A stretch of DNA of 64,000 nt from Roridomyces roridus (taxonomy: Eukaryota; Basidiomycota; Agaricomycetes; Agaricales; Mycenaceae): NCBI GenBank assembly GCA_029378245.1, contig JARKIF010000022.1, positions 496,001 through 560,000 on the forward strand, in the 5' to 3' direction. Under the pieces are notes generated by a model. The model saw nothing but the letters and a program-made list of their open reading frames with translations. It searched no databases and was not told the DNA's origin. Shown here piece by piece: positions 10,201-20,924 of this stretch. The stretch's first letter is position 1; every line of letters starts with the position of its first letter. The position numbers and the translations under genes are program-made.

Positions 10201-13077
10201 CTCGTGTTCGTTGTGAGCAGTCTACAAACCAGTCAAGAGATTCCTCTTAGTTCAAAGACATTGAACTTGGTGTGAAACCTCGAGAGTCAACCTACAAGCT
10301 TCCGAGAACCAAACCGCGGAGTATCAGTCTTATCTGTATACTTCAGACGACCCCGAACTCAACCGTTAGGTGTCAGCGTGCTAGTCAAGGAATTGTGTGT
10401 GTGTTGTGTGTGTTGTGTGGTTAGTGTGTTGTGGAGTTGTATCGCTTCGCGGTCTACTTCTAGGACATTCCCTACTCGAGCTATCTACTATACACTAGTG
10501 CGCGTGACGCTGCGTATCATCGCAGCTATCCAAAAGAGAAGCAGTAAGTGTGCGCCTCCGATATCTGCAACGGCATGCTGATTAGAATCGCTCCAGATTC
10601 CTCTACGCTTTGTTCTTGGCAATGGATGCCAACTTTCGGCTCAAGCGCAAGGACGTGTCGACAGAGCGGAAGGACCCGGGCCTCGGAGATGGCTGGTCGT
10701 TCTATTGCGAGGTTACGGAATACATGGAGCATGTGGCCCAGCACTGGGATACGCCGCAAGAGGTGCGGTGCTCTCTTTTTCTGTTCCATCCTTAACTCAC
10801 CATCGACAAGCGCAGTACTTGTGTTTCACATGACGCTGTAGACAGGCCTGATCGTGAGGCCCGTGGTACTGCCTCCTCAGGGATAGGCGCCGTTGATTGC
10901 GCACGACATAATATGAGGCGTCCACTTGCTGTTGGTGACCTACAGTTTGGGGAGCGGTGCGTTCTTCCTTATGATGAGTCAAATGTATCTCATGGGATTT
11001 CAGATACATTAACATGGACTATATGTTCTTTCGGAGCATTGCCGGCTCCGATCTCATTCGCCTCGTCGTCTCTTACGATATCGCCTGCCAATGGCATATC
11101 AATATCTGGAATCGCATGGCCCAGTATAAAACGGAGATCCAGATTGAGAACGACGGCACCCGAAGCATCACATTCCTGGTCCCCAAGTTCCACCTGCCAG
11201 CGCACATCGAAGCGTGCAACCTCCTCTTCTCCTTCAATCTCACCCCCAATGTCGGCCAGACCGACGGAGAGGCTCCAAAGCGAAACTGGGCCAACTCGAA
11301 TCCTCTCGCAGGCGGCACAATGCAAATGGGTCCTGGCGCCCGCCGCGACACCCTGAACGCGCATTTCAATGATCTGAATTGGAAAAAAAACCGTTGGTCT
11401 CGGTAAGTCGCCCCATACAATTCCCGAGGCTTTGCTGATGTCAATGCAGGAAGATTACTCCTCAGAAAGACGGTGGCGGCGGTTCCAGAGATGGTTGTGA
11501 CAAAAAAAGCATTGGAGAGCATGGAGAAGTCGTTACGGGCAGCGGTAGCTGACGAGGACGCTCCCGATGCGGTCAAAGCGTGGACAGAGATGGTCGAGAA
11601 GTGGGAGATTGACCCCGAGGAGCCGAATCCATACGAGACGGTTGAGAAGGATGACCACCTTGCCAAGGTTTGGCGGGAGCTTGCAGAGGAGGCAGCTGCG
11701 CGGGCGGAGGATGGGGAGGAGGGGCTTGGAGACATTTTTGAGGGGATGCACGTCTCGGAGATGATGTCCATGGGCCTACAGCTGGAGGAGAATCAGTGAG
11801 TGACGCTCTTTATGACATACCAATAATGCTGACCTCAAATCTAGAAGGGTGCTCGGCTTTGATATGGCAGCGATGGGACAGCACTCCACCGATGGCCAGC
11901 AGCAAAAACTCGTGGAGCGTACGAGTAAGCTTCGATGACGGATTGAGGTCTGGATGGAGCAGCAGGAGGCATTTGTTCCGCGGGTGACGTGGCTGCGTCA
12001 CAAGGATGATGATGCTCGAGCACAAGCAGCGCGCAGCCAGCCGGTACCTGGCGTCAGAGTGCAGGAGCTCAAGCTATGGATGCCTTCGGAGATGATGGGC
12101 GTGCCGGGGGCTCTGCGGAGGAAGGAGGCTCAGTGGTGCCCGCAGGAGCTGCAGCAGATGGAATACCGCCTGCGCGTAGCCCAGGCAAACGAGGCTCTGC
12201 ACAACATTCGTTGGGGGCTGCTCGTGCGGACGCACCTGTACAAGTACAAGGACAAGAATGTCCGCGGCGTGAGGCAGAACACCCGCTCCAAGGACAAGAT
12301 AAACGCTGTCGACGAGCTCATTCGCCGTAGCGCCACCCGGTACCGTGCTGCCCGCCGCGCTCTTGTGTCTTTGGGGAAATCGTTGGGGGAGCATGGATGG
12401 GAGGTGACGCTACAAGAGCTCAAGGAGGAGCATGTGCGTGCTATGCCCATCTCCACTTTGGGGGACTCGATTAGGCAGAGCGGGGGTAGCGTGCTGAAAG
12501 GCTCTAGGCGGGAGCAGAAGGAGAGGAAGAAGCGAAAGACGCTACCTACGTCCTGGATCTGGCTTGTCCAGAAGAGGACGGTGGCAGGCGAGAAGCAGGC
12601 GATGAACGAAGGTAAGAAGATCTTCGGGCCCGTGTCGCACAATGATTGACCTACCTATCAGCACTGCGTATTGAATGGGCCAAGACTCGGACGCGGTCGA
12701 TGTGTTGGCGCGAGGAGGTGGACCTCCTGGAGGAGGAGATGCGTCGCGTGAAGGAGTTTATGACGTGGCGCTCGGACTGGTGGGTGGCGCGAACGCAGTG
12801 GCGAGAGTCTGAGGAGGAGGCAATGCGAGAAGGTTTGGCAGCATATGCGCTGAGGCAGGCGGCCCTCTTCCGCGGAATGCGTGAGGCGTTCTCTGCTAAG
12901 TGGGTAGCGCTGCCAGATCTCATCGAAAACGGTCGCGCGGGAGTAGTTGCAAGTGTGGATGATGAGGACGAGTGGGCGGATGTAGAATCCGGCGAGGAGA
13001 GCGGCGCCGAATCTGTGAATGATCCGGTCCCGCAGGCTGAGATACACCCAATTATGAATTCGCACATGGACGATTAG
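7215..13077 (+). pseudogene. KDZ transposase, interrupted
   Basis: Transposase of the KDZ superfamily, which moves the cassette by an RNase H-fold reaction. The N-terminus is MPPKRRLDSHYDFSDSESD with an in-frame TGA at 7314-7316. A CxC2-type cysteine cluster follows (HCAACG, YRCDTC, LLCRPC, then HPLH, about 7690-7800), then LGLRIQLGH, DFCGCGKGGSHNDQLMHAGL and CALLCPACPHPGKNL. A 2,047-bp insertion (8473-10519) cuts the next exon; removing it with one TCGC copy restores the frame into FLYALFLAMDANFRLKRK. The core then reads GAVDCARHN, GDLQFGERYINMDYMF and LVVSYDIACQWHINIWNRM. An in-frame TGA at 11936-11938 interrupts the helical C-terminal region, which ends at 13077 after a last intron (about 12612-12660). 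Many GT..AG introns support the model. Two nonsense codons plus the insertion make it a pseudogene. Confidence 0.8.
8473..10519. mobile_element. 2,047-bp LTR-like insertion in KDZ exon
   Basis: The ends are TGATACG and CGTATCA, a TG..CA pair forming a 7-bp terminal inverted repeat. The flanking direct repeat is TCGC (8469-8472, 10520-10523), or ATCGC if one base is shifted. Excision restores the KDZ reading frame through NLEYRSYPKEKQ into FLYALF, so the boundaries are well supported. No substantial ORF, no integrase or reverse transcriptase. A TATATAAG box occurs near 9890 and AATAAAATAT near 10170, which would suit an LTR with promoter and polyadenylation signals. 2 kb is long for a solo LTR, so a non-autonomous LTR element is the alternative. 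Confidence 0.65.
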
Positions 13078-13282
13078 AACTACGCTTCATGTTCCTTAAT
13101 TTTTTCGAATTTTAACAGATTTTATTGGCTTTTATTGTGGACAGTTCGTGGTCGTCATTGATGGCAGCGACGAGCAAAGGCTTGTCGTTGTTGATCAAAG
13201 CCGGAATCTCATGTAATCACCTTCCCAAAAGGAATGGCTCATACCCGTTGCGACAGGCGGCGTACACAGTGGTCTGCTCGCT

Positions 13283-14740
13283 GTGGTATGGCCAAAAATG
13301 CCAGTGGTGAGTGATGCATCACGAGCAGCGCTCAGGGACCACCAATCATGCATCACTTACTTGTGCTGTTTCGCCACTGGTGATCCATCATTCCCCCATG
13401 CACTGGTGCACAACTATCTTCGAACTGTTCTAATACACATGCGCCTGCCGGACCGCTTTACAAATACAGTCATGAACCTATACTCTGGAGCAAAAACTAC
13501 AGTAATGATCAACGGCGAACTGAGTACCCCCTACACTGTTACAAGAGGAGTGAGACAAGGAGACCCACTGTCTTGCCTACTGTTCAACTTATCAATTGAG
13601 CCACTTGCATGCCTTATAAGGGCGTCAAGTCTCCAGGGAATCCAAATCCCCGGTATAGACCGGAGACTTCTAATGTCACTGTTTGCAGACGACACAACAA
13701 TATACCTATTACATTCAGACTCCTGGAGTGAGCTGTGGAGTATACTCAATCTTTGGAAAATGGCCTCAGGTGCAAAATTCAATGAAGTAAAAACAGTGGT
13801 AGTCCCCTTTGGAAGCACTGAGTACCGGGCCAAGGTAATCCTTCAACGCAAGCTAAATGAAGACCCAGACTCTGGGTTCATTGATGAAAAAATTCTAATT
13901 CTTGGTGATGGCCAGAGTTTCAGGATGCTAGGAGCGTTCCTGGGAAATAAAATTAGCTACATGACCCCGTGGCCGTCAATACTGGAGAAAATAGATGGGG
14001 ATGTGGCAAGATGGATGCGTACAAGCCCCGGGCTAGAAGGGAAGCGTCATGTCACCAACATGCATTTTGGTGGGTGCACACAATATCTGACAAGAAGCCA
14101 AAGTATGCCAGATGAAATTGAAGACACACTTGAGCGCAAGCTGCATGCTTTTATTTGGGAAGGAGAAAAAGCTCGAGTGGGACATGATACCATGCGCCTG
14201 CCAATTGCACATGGTGGACGTGATATTTTGGATATTAAAACCCGAAATGAAGCAATTGACCTATGGAATCTTAAAGTCTACATGACGCAAGAAGATAGAC
14301 CAATGTGGTGCTTCCTTGTTGACCAGCTTATAATCAGAGTCTTGGAAGATAGCTACATTCATAAGCCAGAAGGAATGGTGGTCAACATTTTTCTCCAGAA
14401 TATTCACCTCCCAATTTCTAAACAGACAAAACTACCACATGAGATAAAAAGAATGATCAAATCTGCAAGAAAGCACGGATTCATTTACAATGGCCTTGCA
14501 ATCGAAGAAGAGGTCCAGTTGAAAATGCCCATCTGGGACCACGTTGGTGCTGACCCAGCGCTCCATAAGAAGGCCTTAAGGAGAGAATCTGCACCATGTT
14601 TGAGGGAAAACCATGGAGTCAAACTAGTTGAAGATGCACTTCTAATTGCAAATAGGGAGAATTCAAACACCAGCTGGTATAGTAAAACTTTTGCAAAGAA
14701 ACATGTTATGGATCATCCGTAGGCTTTGCAAAAGTTCAGG
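13283..14740 (+). pseudogene. LINE reverse transcriptase domain
   Basis: Fragment of a LINE ORF2-type polyprotein that would copy the element RNA into DNA at the target site. Visible RT motifs: LPDRFTNTVMNLYSGAKT, VTRGVRQGDPLSCLLFNLSI (motifs 3-4) and the catalytic box LFADDTTIYLL (FADD). The thumb/connection continues past FRMLGAFLGNKISY and EIEDTLERKLHAFIWEG. The frame starts abruptly, with no endonuclease upstream. A TAG stop at 14720-14722 interrupts the frame shortly before the 2.4-kb insertion. Beyond the stop the same frame (ALQKFRLI) is continuous with the downstream part once the insertion is removed. Family-level placement (Tad/I-like) was not possible by eye. Confidence 0.75.
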
Positions 14741-14745
14741 TTAAT

Positions 14746-17145
14746 TCTTATCTATGGAAGAGACTGCCAGAACTAGTTGACCGGCTGGCACGGCACATCC
14801 GGCACACCGGCACAGGCTATATATGCTATTAAAAATTGATTTTCATCCTCCGGCCTTCTCGGAGAATCCCCTATGGGAAGAGAACATTGATGGCTTCTTC
14901 CAGATGTGATAACAATCCTGAAAGAGTAACCGGCACATTTGGACCAGCGGCATGCATCAAAAAAGATGGGGGATCAAAAAAATCAAAGTTGTAGAGCCGC
15001 TCGAGAGCTACAGGAGTTGCTAACATTGTTTTACATCAAACTGATTGGCTGGCCCGCAAAATGCAAAATACTTTTTCAGAGGCAAGTCTTTGGAAACCAA
15101 CCCCAGGTTTTGAAAGCTGAGTGTGTCCCAAGGCTTCATACCAAAGGAACCATTATGTTTTCTAACCTCAGAGTGGTATCATCAACTCTGAATTCAAAAA
15201 GTGTTTGACATTTCGGATGCTATTCCCGATTGGGCCACTACGCTTTCCTCCCAAAAAGGCAATTTTCAGCTTTTGCACTCCCATTGGATCTGCCTCTGGG
15301 ATCCTTAAGTGACTTTACTGACAACAATTCTTCTTTCAATCCTTCCACATGTTTTGGCAACAAGTGTGTTATCACTTTGTGTATATACCAGTTGTAAGAG
15401 TGGAAATGGTCTGTGCATTTTTGCACCTTTGATATCATTTCCATGTAGTTTCATGCTTTTGTGATCTGTGAGCTTAGCATGTTCATGTACCACTTAGGAT
15501 GCTAGATCTCAAATATCAGTCCAGATCTGAGCCATGGGAGAGTGTTATAAGTGAATGAGATAAAAGGTAGATTTAGGTGCAGCTATTGATATTGGCAGTT
15601 GATAACCTGATCCTTAGCACCCCAAGACTTCAATGAGTATTATCAATGACTTTTGAAGTCCCTTACCATAAGGTGCACAATAGGCCAGGTGAAAGTGGGA
15701 AAAGTCATCAAATCCCATTTTCACTGTATTGCTCATGCTCTTGATTTTTCCTCTGTGGTTGAAGTACATGGGACAAGTACCCTAGAGTATAGGAGGCCAG
15801 CACAACCAAGATCAGCTGAATACCTGCACAGAAAGTAAAGTTATATGCATAGAGATTTTGTGATCATTTTGGATCATTCTGTTGATAGAAGACAAAGGGA
15901 GTGGAATCTGGGATATTTGAAGTCACCAATGAGGAAAGGGAGCTCAGGGGGTCCAGAAGGTGTCCTTGATCATGAAGGTTGGTGGAGAATCCATGGAGTT
16001 CTGTTCAAGAGCTCTACTGGACATTTGACCGAATTCTTACCCTACAATCCTGCCAGACCCAAACACAACCAGTGGAATCTTGCAAATGCTCTTGCAAATA
16101 TGGATGGGTGGAGCAATTCTAAGATGTTCCATCTAGTTTTTAGACTCCCAATACATGTACATGGCCCTGTAGGTGCACAACAAGGGGGATCAGCTCAAAA
16201 TGATCACACTCATAACTCAGGTTTCTCCTCATGTTCTGGCCAGTTTCTTTGCTCTAATGGGGTCTACTGGCAAGGGAAATGTTCACTGTGGTGTTGGAAC
16301 CAATGCATTAGCCACAGGTATTGAGAACTGGTGCACACTTACATTTGAAGAATTGAGTTGAAATCTCTCTGGAATCAAGGGCCTTGGTTGAACCTTCTTC
16401 AGATTAGAGTTAATATGATCCAGGATCAGACTTACAGGCTACAGATCACACATCTGGGCACCAGAATCATTCAGCACCAGGAAATCAGTGTTTTCAATCA
16501 TACAGCAATTGTGCCTCTCAGTGAGTGTAAATGGGGGTTGTAAATACATGGAGTGCATGGGAGAGAGTGCTGCAATAGTTCCATGAAGATTCAAAAGAAT
16601 TGAGGGAATGGTGCTAAAGGTATAAAGGCAACAAAAATGGGATGGGGGTACTGGGATTTGAACTTGCGACCTTGGCAAAAACACATAATAAGGGGAGAAT
16701 TATTAGAGAGACAAGTAACCCATAGACTAGACAACCAATACCTTGAAGCAGTGGGGAGTCCTCTCAGCTACCAGGTACACCTCCTTTGCTAACCCACCAG
16801 ACCAACCATGCCGCTGTGCCTTAAAACATCACCATCAAAACACCCTGAGCAATAGGCCATACATTTTGAACAATGTAATACAGGCATTTCATTTTTCTGA
16901 AGCCGGGGTTTGGAAAGTATTTTGCATTTTGTGAGCCAGCCAGGCATTTTGAGCCAGCATTGTATAGGGTGATTCTGTAGCTGCAAATCAGCTCTACAAC
17001 TTTGACTTTTTGATCCCCGATCATTTCTGATCCATGCCGAGCATGTATAGTCAATTGATGCAGTGGTATCCGTCATCTCCGGAGCCATTGATGGCAATTT
17101 AAGATATTAATATCAATTACCCATTAAATAGAGCTTAACCGAGAG
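14746..17145. mobile_element. 2.4-kb insertion with long internal inverted repeats
   Basis: It splits the LINE at a TTAAT direct repeat (14741-14745, 17146-17150). Removing insert plus one copy gives a continuous LINE frame (FRLIWLFSIPDTAP). Long inverted arms lie at about 14941-15115 and 16885-17040, sharing GGGGATCAAAAA, TCAAAGTTGTAGAGC and GCAAAATGCAAAATACTTT. They do not reach the junctions, so the termini are unexplained. No transposase was recognised between the arms, although ORFs up to 159 aa occur at 15845-16324. Unclassified; TTAA targets are typical of piggyBac, but the ends lack piggyBac-type TIRs. Confidence 0.5.
16645..16803 (-). repeat. tRNA-like (SINE-type) A/B-box segment
   Basis: On the minus strand TGGTGGGTTAGCAAAGGAGG (16783-16802) resembles an RNA polymerase III A box with its context. 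GGTCGCAAGTTCAAATCCC (about 16653-16671) is a good B box ending in a T-arm-like stem. The spacing of about 110 bp is too long for an ordinary tRNA, so a degenerate tRNA-derived SINE head or an intron-bearing relic is likelier. It lies inside the 2.4-kb insertion. Confidence 0.35.
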
Positions 17146-17967
17146 TTAATCTGGTTGTTCAGTATACCCGATACTGCCCCAGGATGCCGCCCTGATCCCT
17201 GTGATGGAATCCTGAAAATGAGGTACAGCAAACCACACCGTAAGACAACCTTCATAAATATTGAGAGAGTAAGAGCCACTATAGACGAAATCTTTAAATA
17301 CAGCCCCTCTGACGAGACAATCTGGAAGTCAGTGCGGGACAATAAATTTCCAATAAAAACCCGAGACTTTCTATGGAAGTGTATCCACAACACATTCAGA
17401 GTCGGAGAATTCTGGGACCACATCCCGGGTGCTGAAATTCGAGGAATATGCCCAACGTGCAAAACTCCTGAGACCCTTGAACACATTGCAGTAGAATGCC
17501 AAGCCCCAGAGACAGGCAAAGTATGGAGGCTCACAAAGCAACTCTGGAACATGAAGTACAATGATTGGCCGCAAATGACCTGGGGGCTAATCCTGGGTAA
17601 CAACTTGACAAGGTTCAAGACAAATGGAAAACCAATGCCCCAAAAAGACCGCCTCTTCAGCATTCTGGTATCAACTGCATGGCATCTAATTTGGAACCTT
17701 AGAGTAGATCGGGTCATACGAAACCGACACAAGGTAGTAGGCGAGTCCGAAGTGCACAACCGCTGGCTGACAATGATAAATGGAGCATTGAAAAGAGATA
17801 GGATCCTTACAGACAAGAGGAAGTTCAGAAAAATGAGTTTTGATAAACAGGTGGTCCTAAACACCTGGAGCGGAATTCTGCTGGAAGAAGATTCATTGCC
17901 GGATGACTGGATTAAAATTAGGGGGGTTTTAGTGGGTATTCTGCCCTTGAGAACAGGTGTAGGTTGA
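17146..17967 (+). pseudogene. LINE C-terminal zf-RVT-like region
   Basis: Same reading frame as the upstream RT after removal of 14746-17145. It contains a segment like the zinc-binding domain found after LINE reverse transcriptases: WKSVRDNKFPIKTRDFLWKC, then GICPTCKTPETLEHIAVEC, a C-x2-C-x8-H-x4-C arrangement, followed by a Trp-rich helical stretch (STAWHLIWNLRVDRVIRNRH) and a terminal stop at 17965-17967. The 3' UTR of about 160 bp leads to the A-run at 18129. This part has no internal stop of its own, but it is separated from its RT by a stop and an insertion. Confidence 0.7.
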
Positions 17968-18310
17968 AACACACACGCAGGAGTCCCACACTGGTTGATA
18001 CCGTGCATAAAGGCATTTCCTCCCGAGCGGCTTAATTCCCGGCTTATATACTGGTTTATTTTCTCCAGTGACACCAGCGGATGTATACTAGAATGCTTCT
18101 GCAGACTTATATGCATTATCCAACGCTCCAAAAAAAAAAAAAAAAAGACATGGTCGACCAGGCTGCGAGCTGCAGCAATCAATGCGCTGGAAAAGTCAGC
18201 TCTTTTGGGGAGTGCACGCATCCGTCTGGATTTGTTTGTAATGTAAACAGCAAGACTGGCGCGGTCCCGATGATAGGCGCGCCAGACGGCAAAAGGTATC
18301 GCATCTATGA

Positions 18311-19290
18311 GCCCAAGAGATGAATCCCTCAGAGTGGGAGGCGGAAATTTTTCATATTTTCGAGCACGAGCTTGAGGACAAATACATGGGTGAAAAACAG
18401 AATGGAGAGGGTCAATCTTTCGTTCTTGCTCCTGAGATTCAGCTGGTAAGCCCTGGTACTTCTTCACACACACTCTCTGGCCGCCGCTCCTGAGTCCTCC
18501 CCCTTCTTCTTGTGGTGCTCCGAGTCTCGACTCTCCGATAGTGCTGGCAAGGTTCGGTTCGGTTCGGTTCAGCAGCATTTTTTCTGAACCCCGAACCTGA
18601 ACCTGGCGTTCGGTTCGGGCCATTGCCGAACCTTGAACCTGAACGCGCGTTCGCGTTCGGTTCAGGTTCGAACGCGTTCGAACCCCACCGGTCCCTGATC
18701 CCAAGAATCCTCCCAAAAAAGTGCTCTGTGCTGAGGGTACCTGGGAAGGAGTCAACTGAGGTGCTTTGGGGAACCCGATGGATCATGTACGGCGCTGTAA
18801 TGTGCAGCCGACACATTCCCGCTACTATTGATGTGCCATCAATCATCTTGATGATCAGTCAGAGGCGCGCAACACGGCGTAAAAATGGGCTACAAGGGTG
18901 TGGATGTTACTGGATGGGTATACTTGCTACAGATCACACCGGCACTGCCGTAAATGTGGGAAATCCGGCGTGAAATTGACACAATTGTGCTGATGGGGTT
19001 CACTTTCAGGTTCAGGTTCGAACGCGCGCCGTGCTGGCCGAACCCCGAACCGAACTTGCATTCAGGTTCAGGGATTTCGTGAACCTGAACGCTGAACCCG
19101 CGTCCGGTTCAGGTTCGGTTCAGGTTCGAACCAATTTCTGAACCGGACCTTGCCACCACTACTCTCCGACAGACCTCGGCCGCTCGAATGCCCACTGGCC
19201 CGGGGAAAGGACACCAAAATTGAGGACAGCGCTCGCATTGACGCCAACATGCTCTTGCAGCCGGGTGCGAAACATATCTTCTCCTGCTTT
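18311..19290 (+). pseudogene. unrecognised gene remnant around a hAT MITE
   Basis: Protein-like plus-strand pieces occur on both sides of the MITE at 18539-19161. Upstream, from 18320, MNPSEWEAEIFHIFEHELED leads to GQSFVLAPEIQL and a good donor (GTAAGC, about 18451). Downstream, about 19170-19290, LECPLARGKDTKIEDSARID leads to LLQPGAKHIFSCFRS and a stop. A CAG acceptor is formed at the MITE target site (CTCTCCGACAG), so the MITE may sit in an intron. The phases do not match in my joining, so the model is tentative and the function unknown. Confidence 0.25.
18539..19161. mobile_element. hAT-like MITE A (GGTTC word family), 8-bp TSD
   Basis: 623 bp, exactly flanked by CTCTCCGA (18531-18538, 19162-19169). 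TIRs: TAGTGCTGGCAAGGTTCGG (left) and TAGTGGTGGCAAGGTCCGG (right, reversed). The outer 100-150 bp at each end is a degenerate array of GGTTC/GAACC (18548-18690 and 19006-19150), in both orientations; the core is unique sequence. An 8-bp duplication and TAGNG termini fit hAT. Non-coding. Confidence 0.85.
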
Positions 19291-19530
19291 CGAAGCTGAT
19301 ATGGGGGAGACAAGAGCGGTTCGTGTTTGGTCGTGTGTCGTTATCATCACTGATCAATGATCCCCACCACTTGACCACCAACAACAAGGACTGACGTTTG
19401 GTCTGAGGTTCGGCTCGACACGAAGAAACCACCAGTAACCATGCATGACCACAGCTATACTTTTGTCAAAGTTGAACTAGGCATGCGAAAAAAGTTGAAC
19501 CTCAAACTTCCACTAAGGACACAAACTTCT

Positions 19531-20409
19531 TTATTTTGTAATATGCCAAATGTTGGCCGGACTCTGCATCAGGCCGATGTGATGCCCGATGCCCGGCATC
19601 ACGGCTTCTAGAAACTGTCCTTCTTTCTTGATGTTTACATCAACCTGCTGCGGACATCCTGGCACATCCATCAGGAAATCAAAGGCATCTGGTTCCCGGC
19701 TCGGCAAGTGGGGAAAAAAAAGAGACATCAGGATGTAGATCCACACCTGCTAGTCTTTTTTCCCCTTCACTGACCTTTTTTTTGTTTGAATGACATCCAA
19801 AAAAAAAAAGGAACAGAAATGAAAAAGAGGGGTCGTCTTCGAAAATCTTTGAAGATCTTTGATCACTGCATCATCTTTCTGTGATGGCTAGTAAACCATG
19901 TAGATTCATGGAAATCTATAAAGATCTCTGCTCTGGCTGCACAAAAATGACGCCATCCAGAACAGGACACCATTTTTTTTGACTGTCCGGGGTGGACAAA
20001 AATGGGGTCCTTTTCTGTATTGTCCCATTTTTGTGCAACCAGAGTGGTAATCTTCGTAGATTTCCATGAATCTACATGTTTTCCCAGCCATCCCGGAAAA
20101 AAGGACCTTGCGATCAAAGATCTTTGAAGATCTTCGAACATGACCCCTCTTTTTTTCTTTCTGATGCCATTCAAAGAAAAAGAAAGGTCAGTGAACAACA
20201 AAAAGCCTAGCAGGTGTAGATCTACATCCTGATGTCTCTTATTTTTTTGACCTGCCCAGCGGCAGCTGTATGACTTTGATCTGCTGATGGATGTCCCCGG
20301 CAGGCAGGCAGCAGGGCTGATGTGAACATTTAAAAAGGTGATGCCGGGCATCGGGCATCAGATCGGCCTGATGCGGGGTCCGGCTAACATCGGTATATTA
20401 CAAAATAAA
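19531..20409. repeat. 880-bp imperfect palindrome
   Basis: The sequence reads back on itself from both ends. TTATTTTGTAATATRCC and GCATCAGGCCGAT pair at the outside (19531-19605 with 20335-20409). The block around AGGTCAGTGAA and CTAGCAGGTGTAGATC pairs next (19730-19870 with 20100-20240). ATGTAGATTCATGGAAATCT and GCACAAAAATG pair near the centre (19898-19950 with 20025-20080). The centre is about 19985. A related piece (GTCCACCCCGGACAGTC) recurs at 20680-20700. No gene; a foldback element is likely. The outermost limits, perhaps 19470 and 20770, are unclear. Confidence 0.7.
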
Positions 20410-20924
20410 GAGGCTCATCAGAAGAAAAAACACATGGTGATGATTGTTGAAGATCTGCGTGTTTACACGCAACCCATCAATCTGCACAGATTCACGGGTT
20501 ACTCTGATGTCTCTGTGGAAAAAATGTGTGAGTGCACAGAAAAAAGCCCCAGAGATTTGAGGGTTTATGTCAAAATACATAGATCTTCGAAGAAATACAT
20601 CAATCTAGGAGGTTGAGCAAAAAAAGCAGGCTGTGGAAAAACAAAATGATTTTTGTCCACCGCGGTCAATCATAAATTTTGTCCACCCCGGACAGTCAAA
20701 AAAATGTTCCGACTTGCATGCAAACTTTTGTAAACTTGCTGAAAAGTTTGAGTTCGACTAAGTTTCCGTATAAACTTGGATTATTTGACGACAAATCAGG
20801 TTATACGACTGGACGGGAAATTGATCATAGGTCGGGCATATCATAGATGTTACATCCGCCAAGTAACACTTGAATAAAAGTTATAAAAAGACTGCCTATT
20901 CACATTTCCTGCCCCCATCGTATA

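Larger units (their letters stand above)
2939..13077 (+). mobile_element. decayed KDZ (Kyakuja-Dileera-Zisupton) cassette with TET/JBP gene
   Basis: These genes together resemble the basidiomycete KDZ transposons that carry TET/JBP dioxygenase genes: a TET/JBP-type gene (2939-5253), small accessory genes (5377-6700) and a KDZ transposase with its Cys cluster (7215-13077). The association of TET/JBP with KDZ elements in mushrooms is established knowledge. Here the cassette carries two later insertions (3679-4313 and 8473-10519) plus nonsense and frameshift lesions, so it looks immobile. Coordinates cover first to last recognised codon. The true TIRs and the expected 8-bp target duplication were not found. 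Confidence 0.7.
13100..18146 (+). mobile_element. 5'-truncated LINE with poly(A) tail
   Basis: Non-LTR retrotransposon. Its reverse transcriptase occupies 13283-14722, its C-terminal zinc-binding region 17155-17967, and an 18-base A-run at 18129-18146 marks the 3' end. It begins close behind the KDZ cassette without an endonuclease domain, so it is 5'-truncated in the usual way for LINEs. A 2.4-kb insertion (14746-17145) splits it. I did not identify its target-site duplication. Confidence 0.7.

Noticed and set aside
10390..10440. (TGTG)n-rich stretch as a regulatory site
   Set aside because: A simple repeat inside the LTR-like insertion with no other support.
16645..16803. functional tRNA gene
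   Set aside because: Box spacing is too long and no cloverleaf or anticodon arm could be drawn.
14741..17150. piggyBac element at TTAA
   Set aside because: The junctions carry TTAAT, but there is no piggyBac-type TIR or transposase.
17124..18755. 543-aa minus-strand ORF
   Set aside because: It is antisense to the LINE C-terminal region and reads through the poly(A) tract and a MITE end; no family features.
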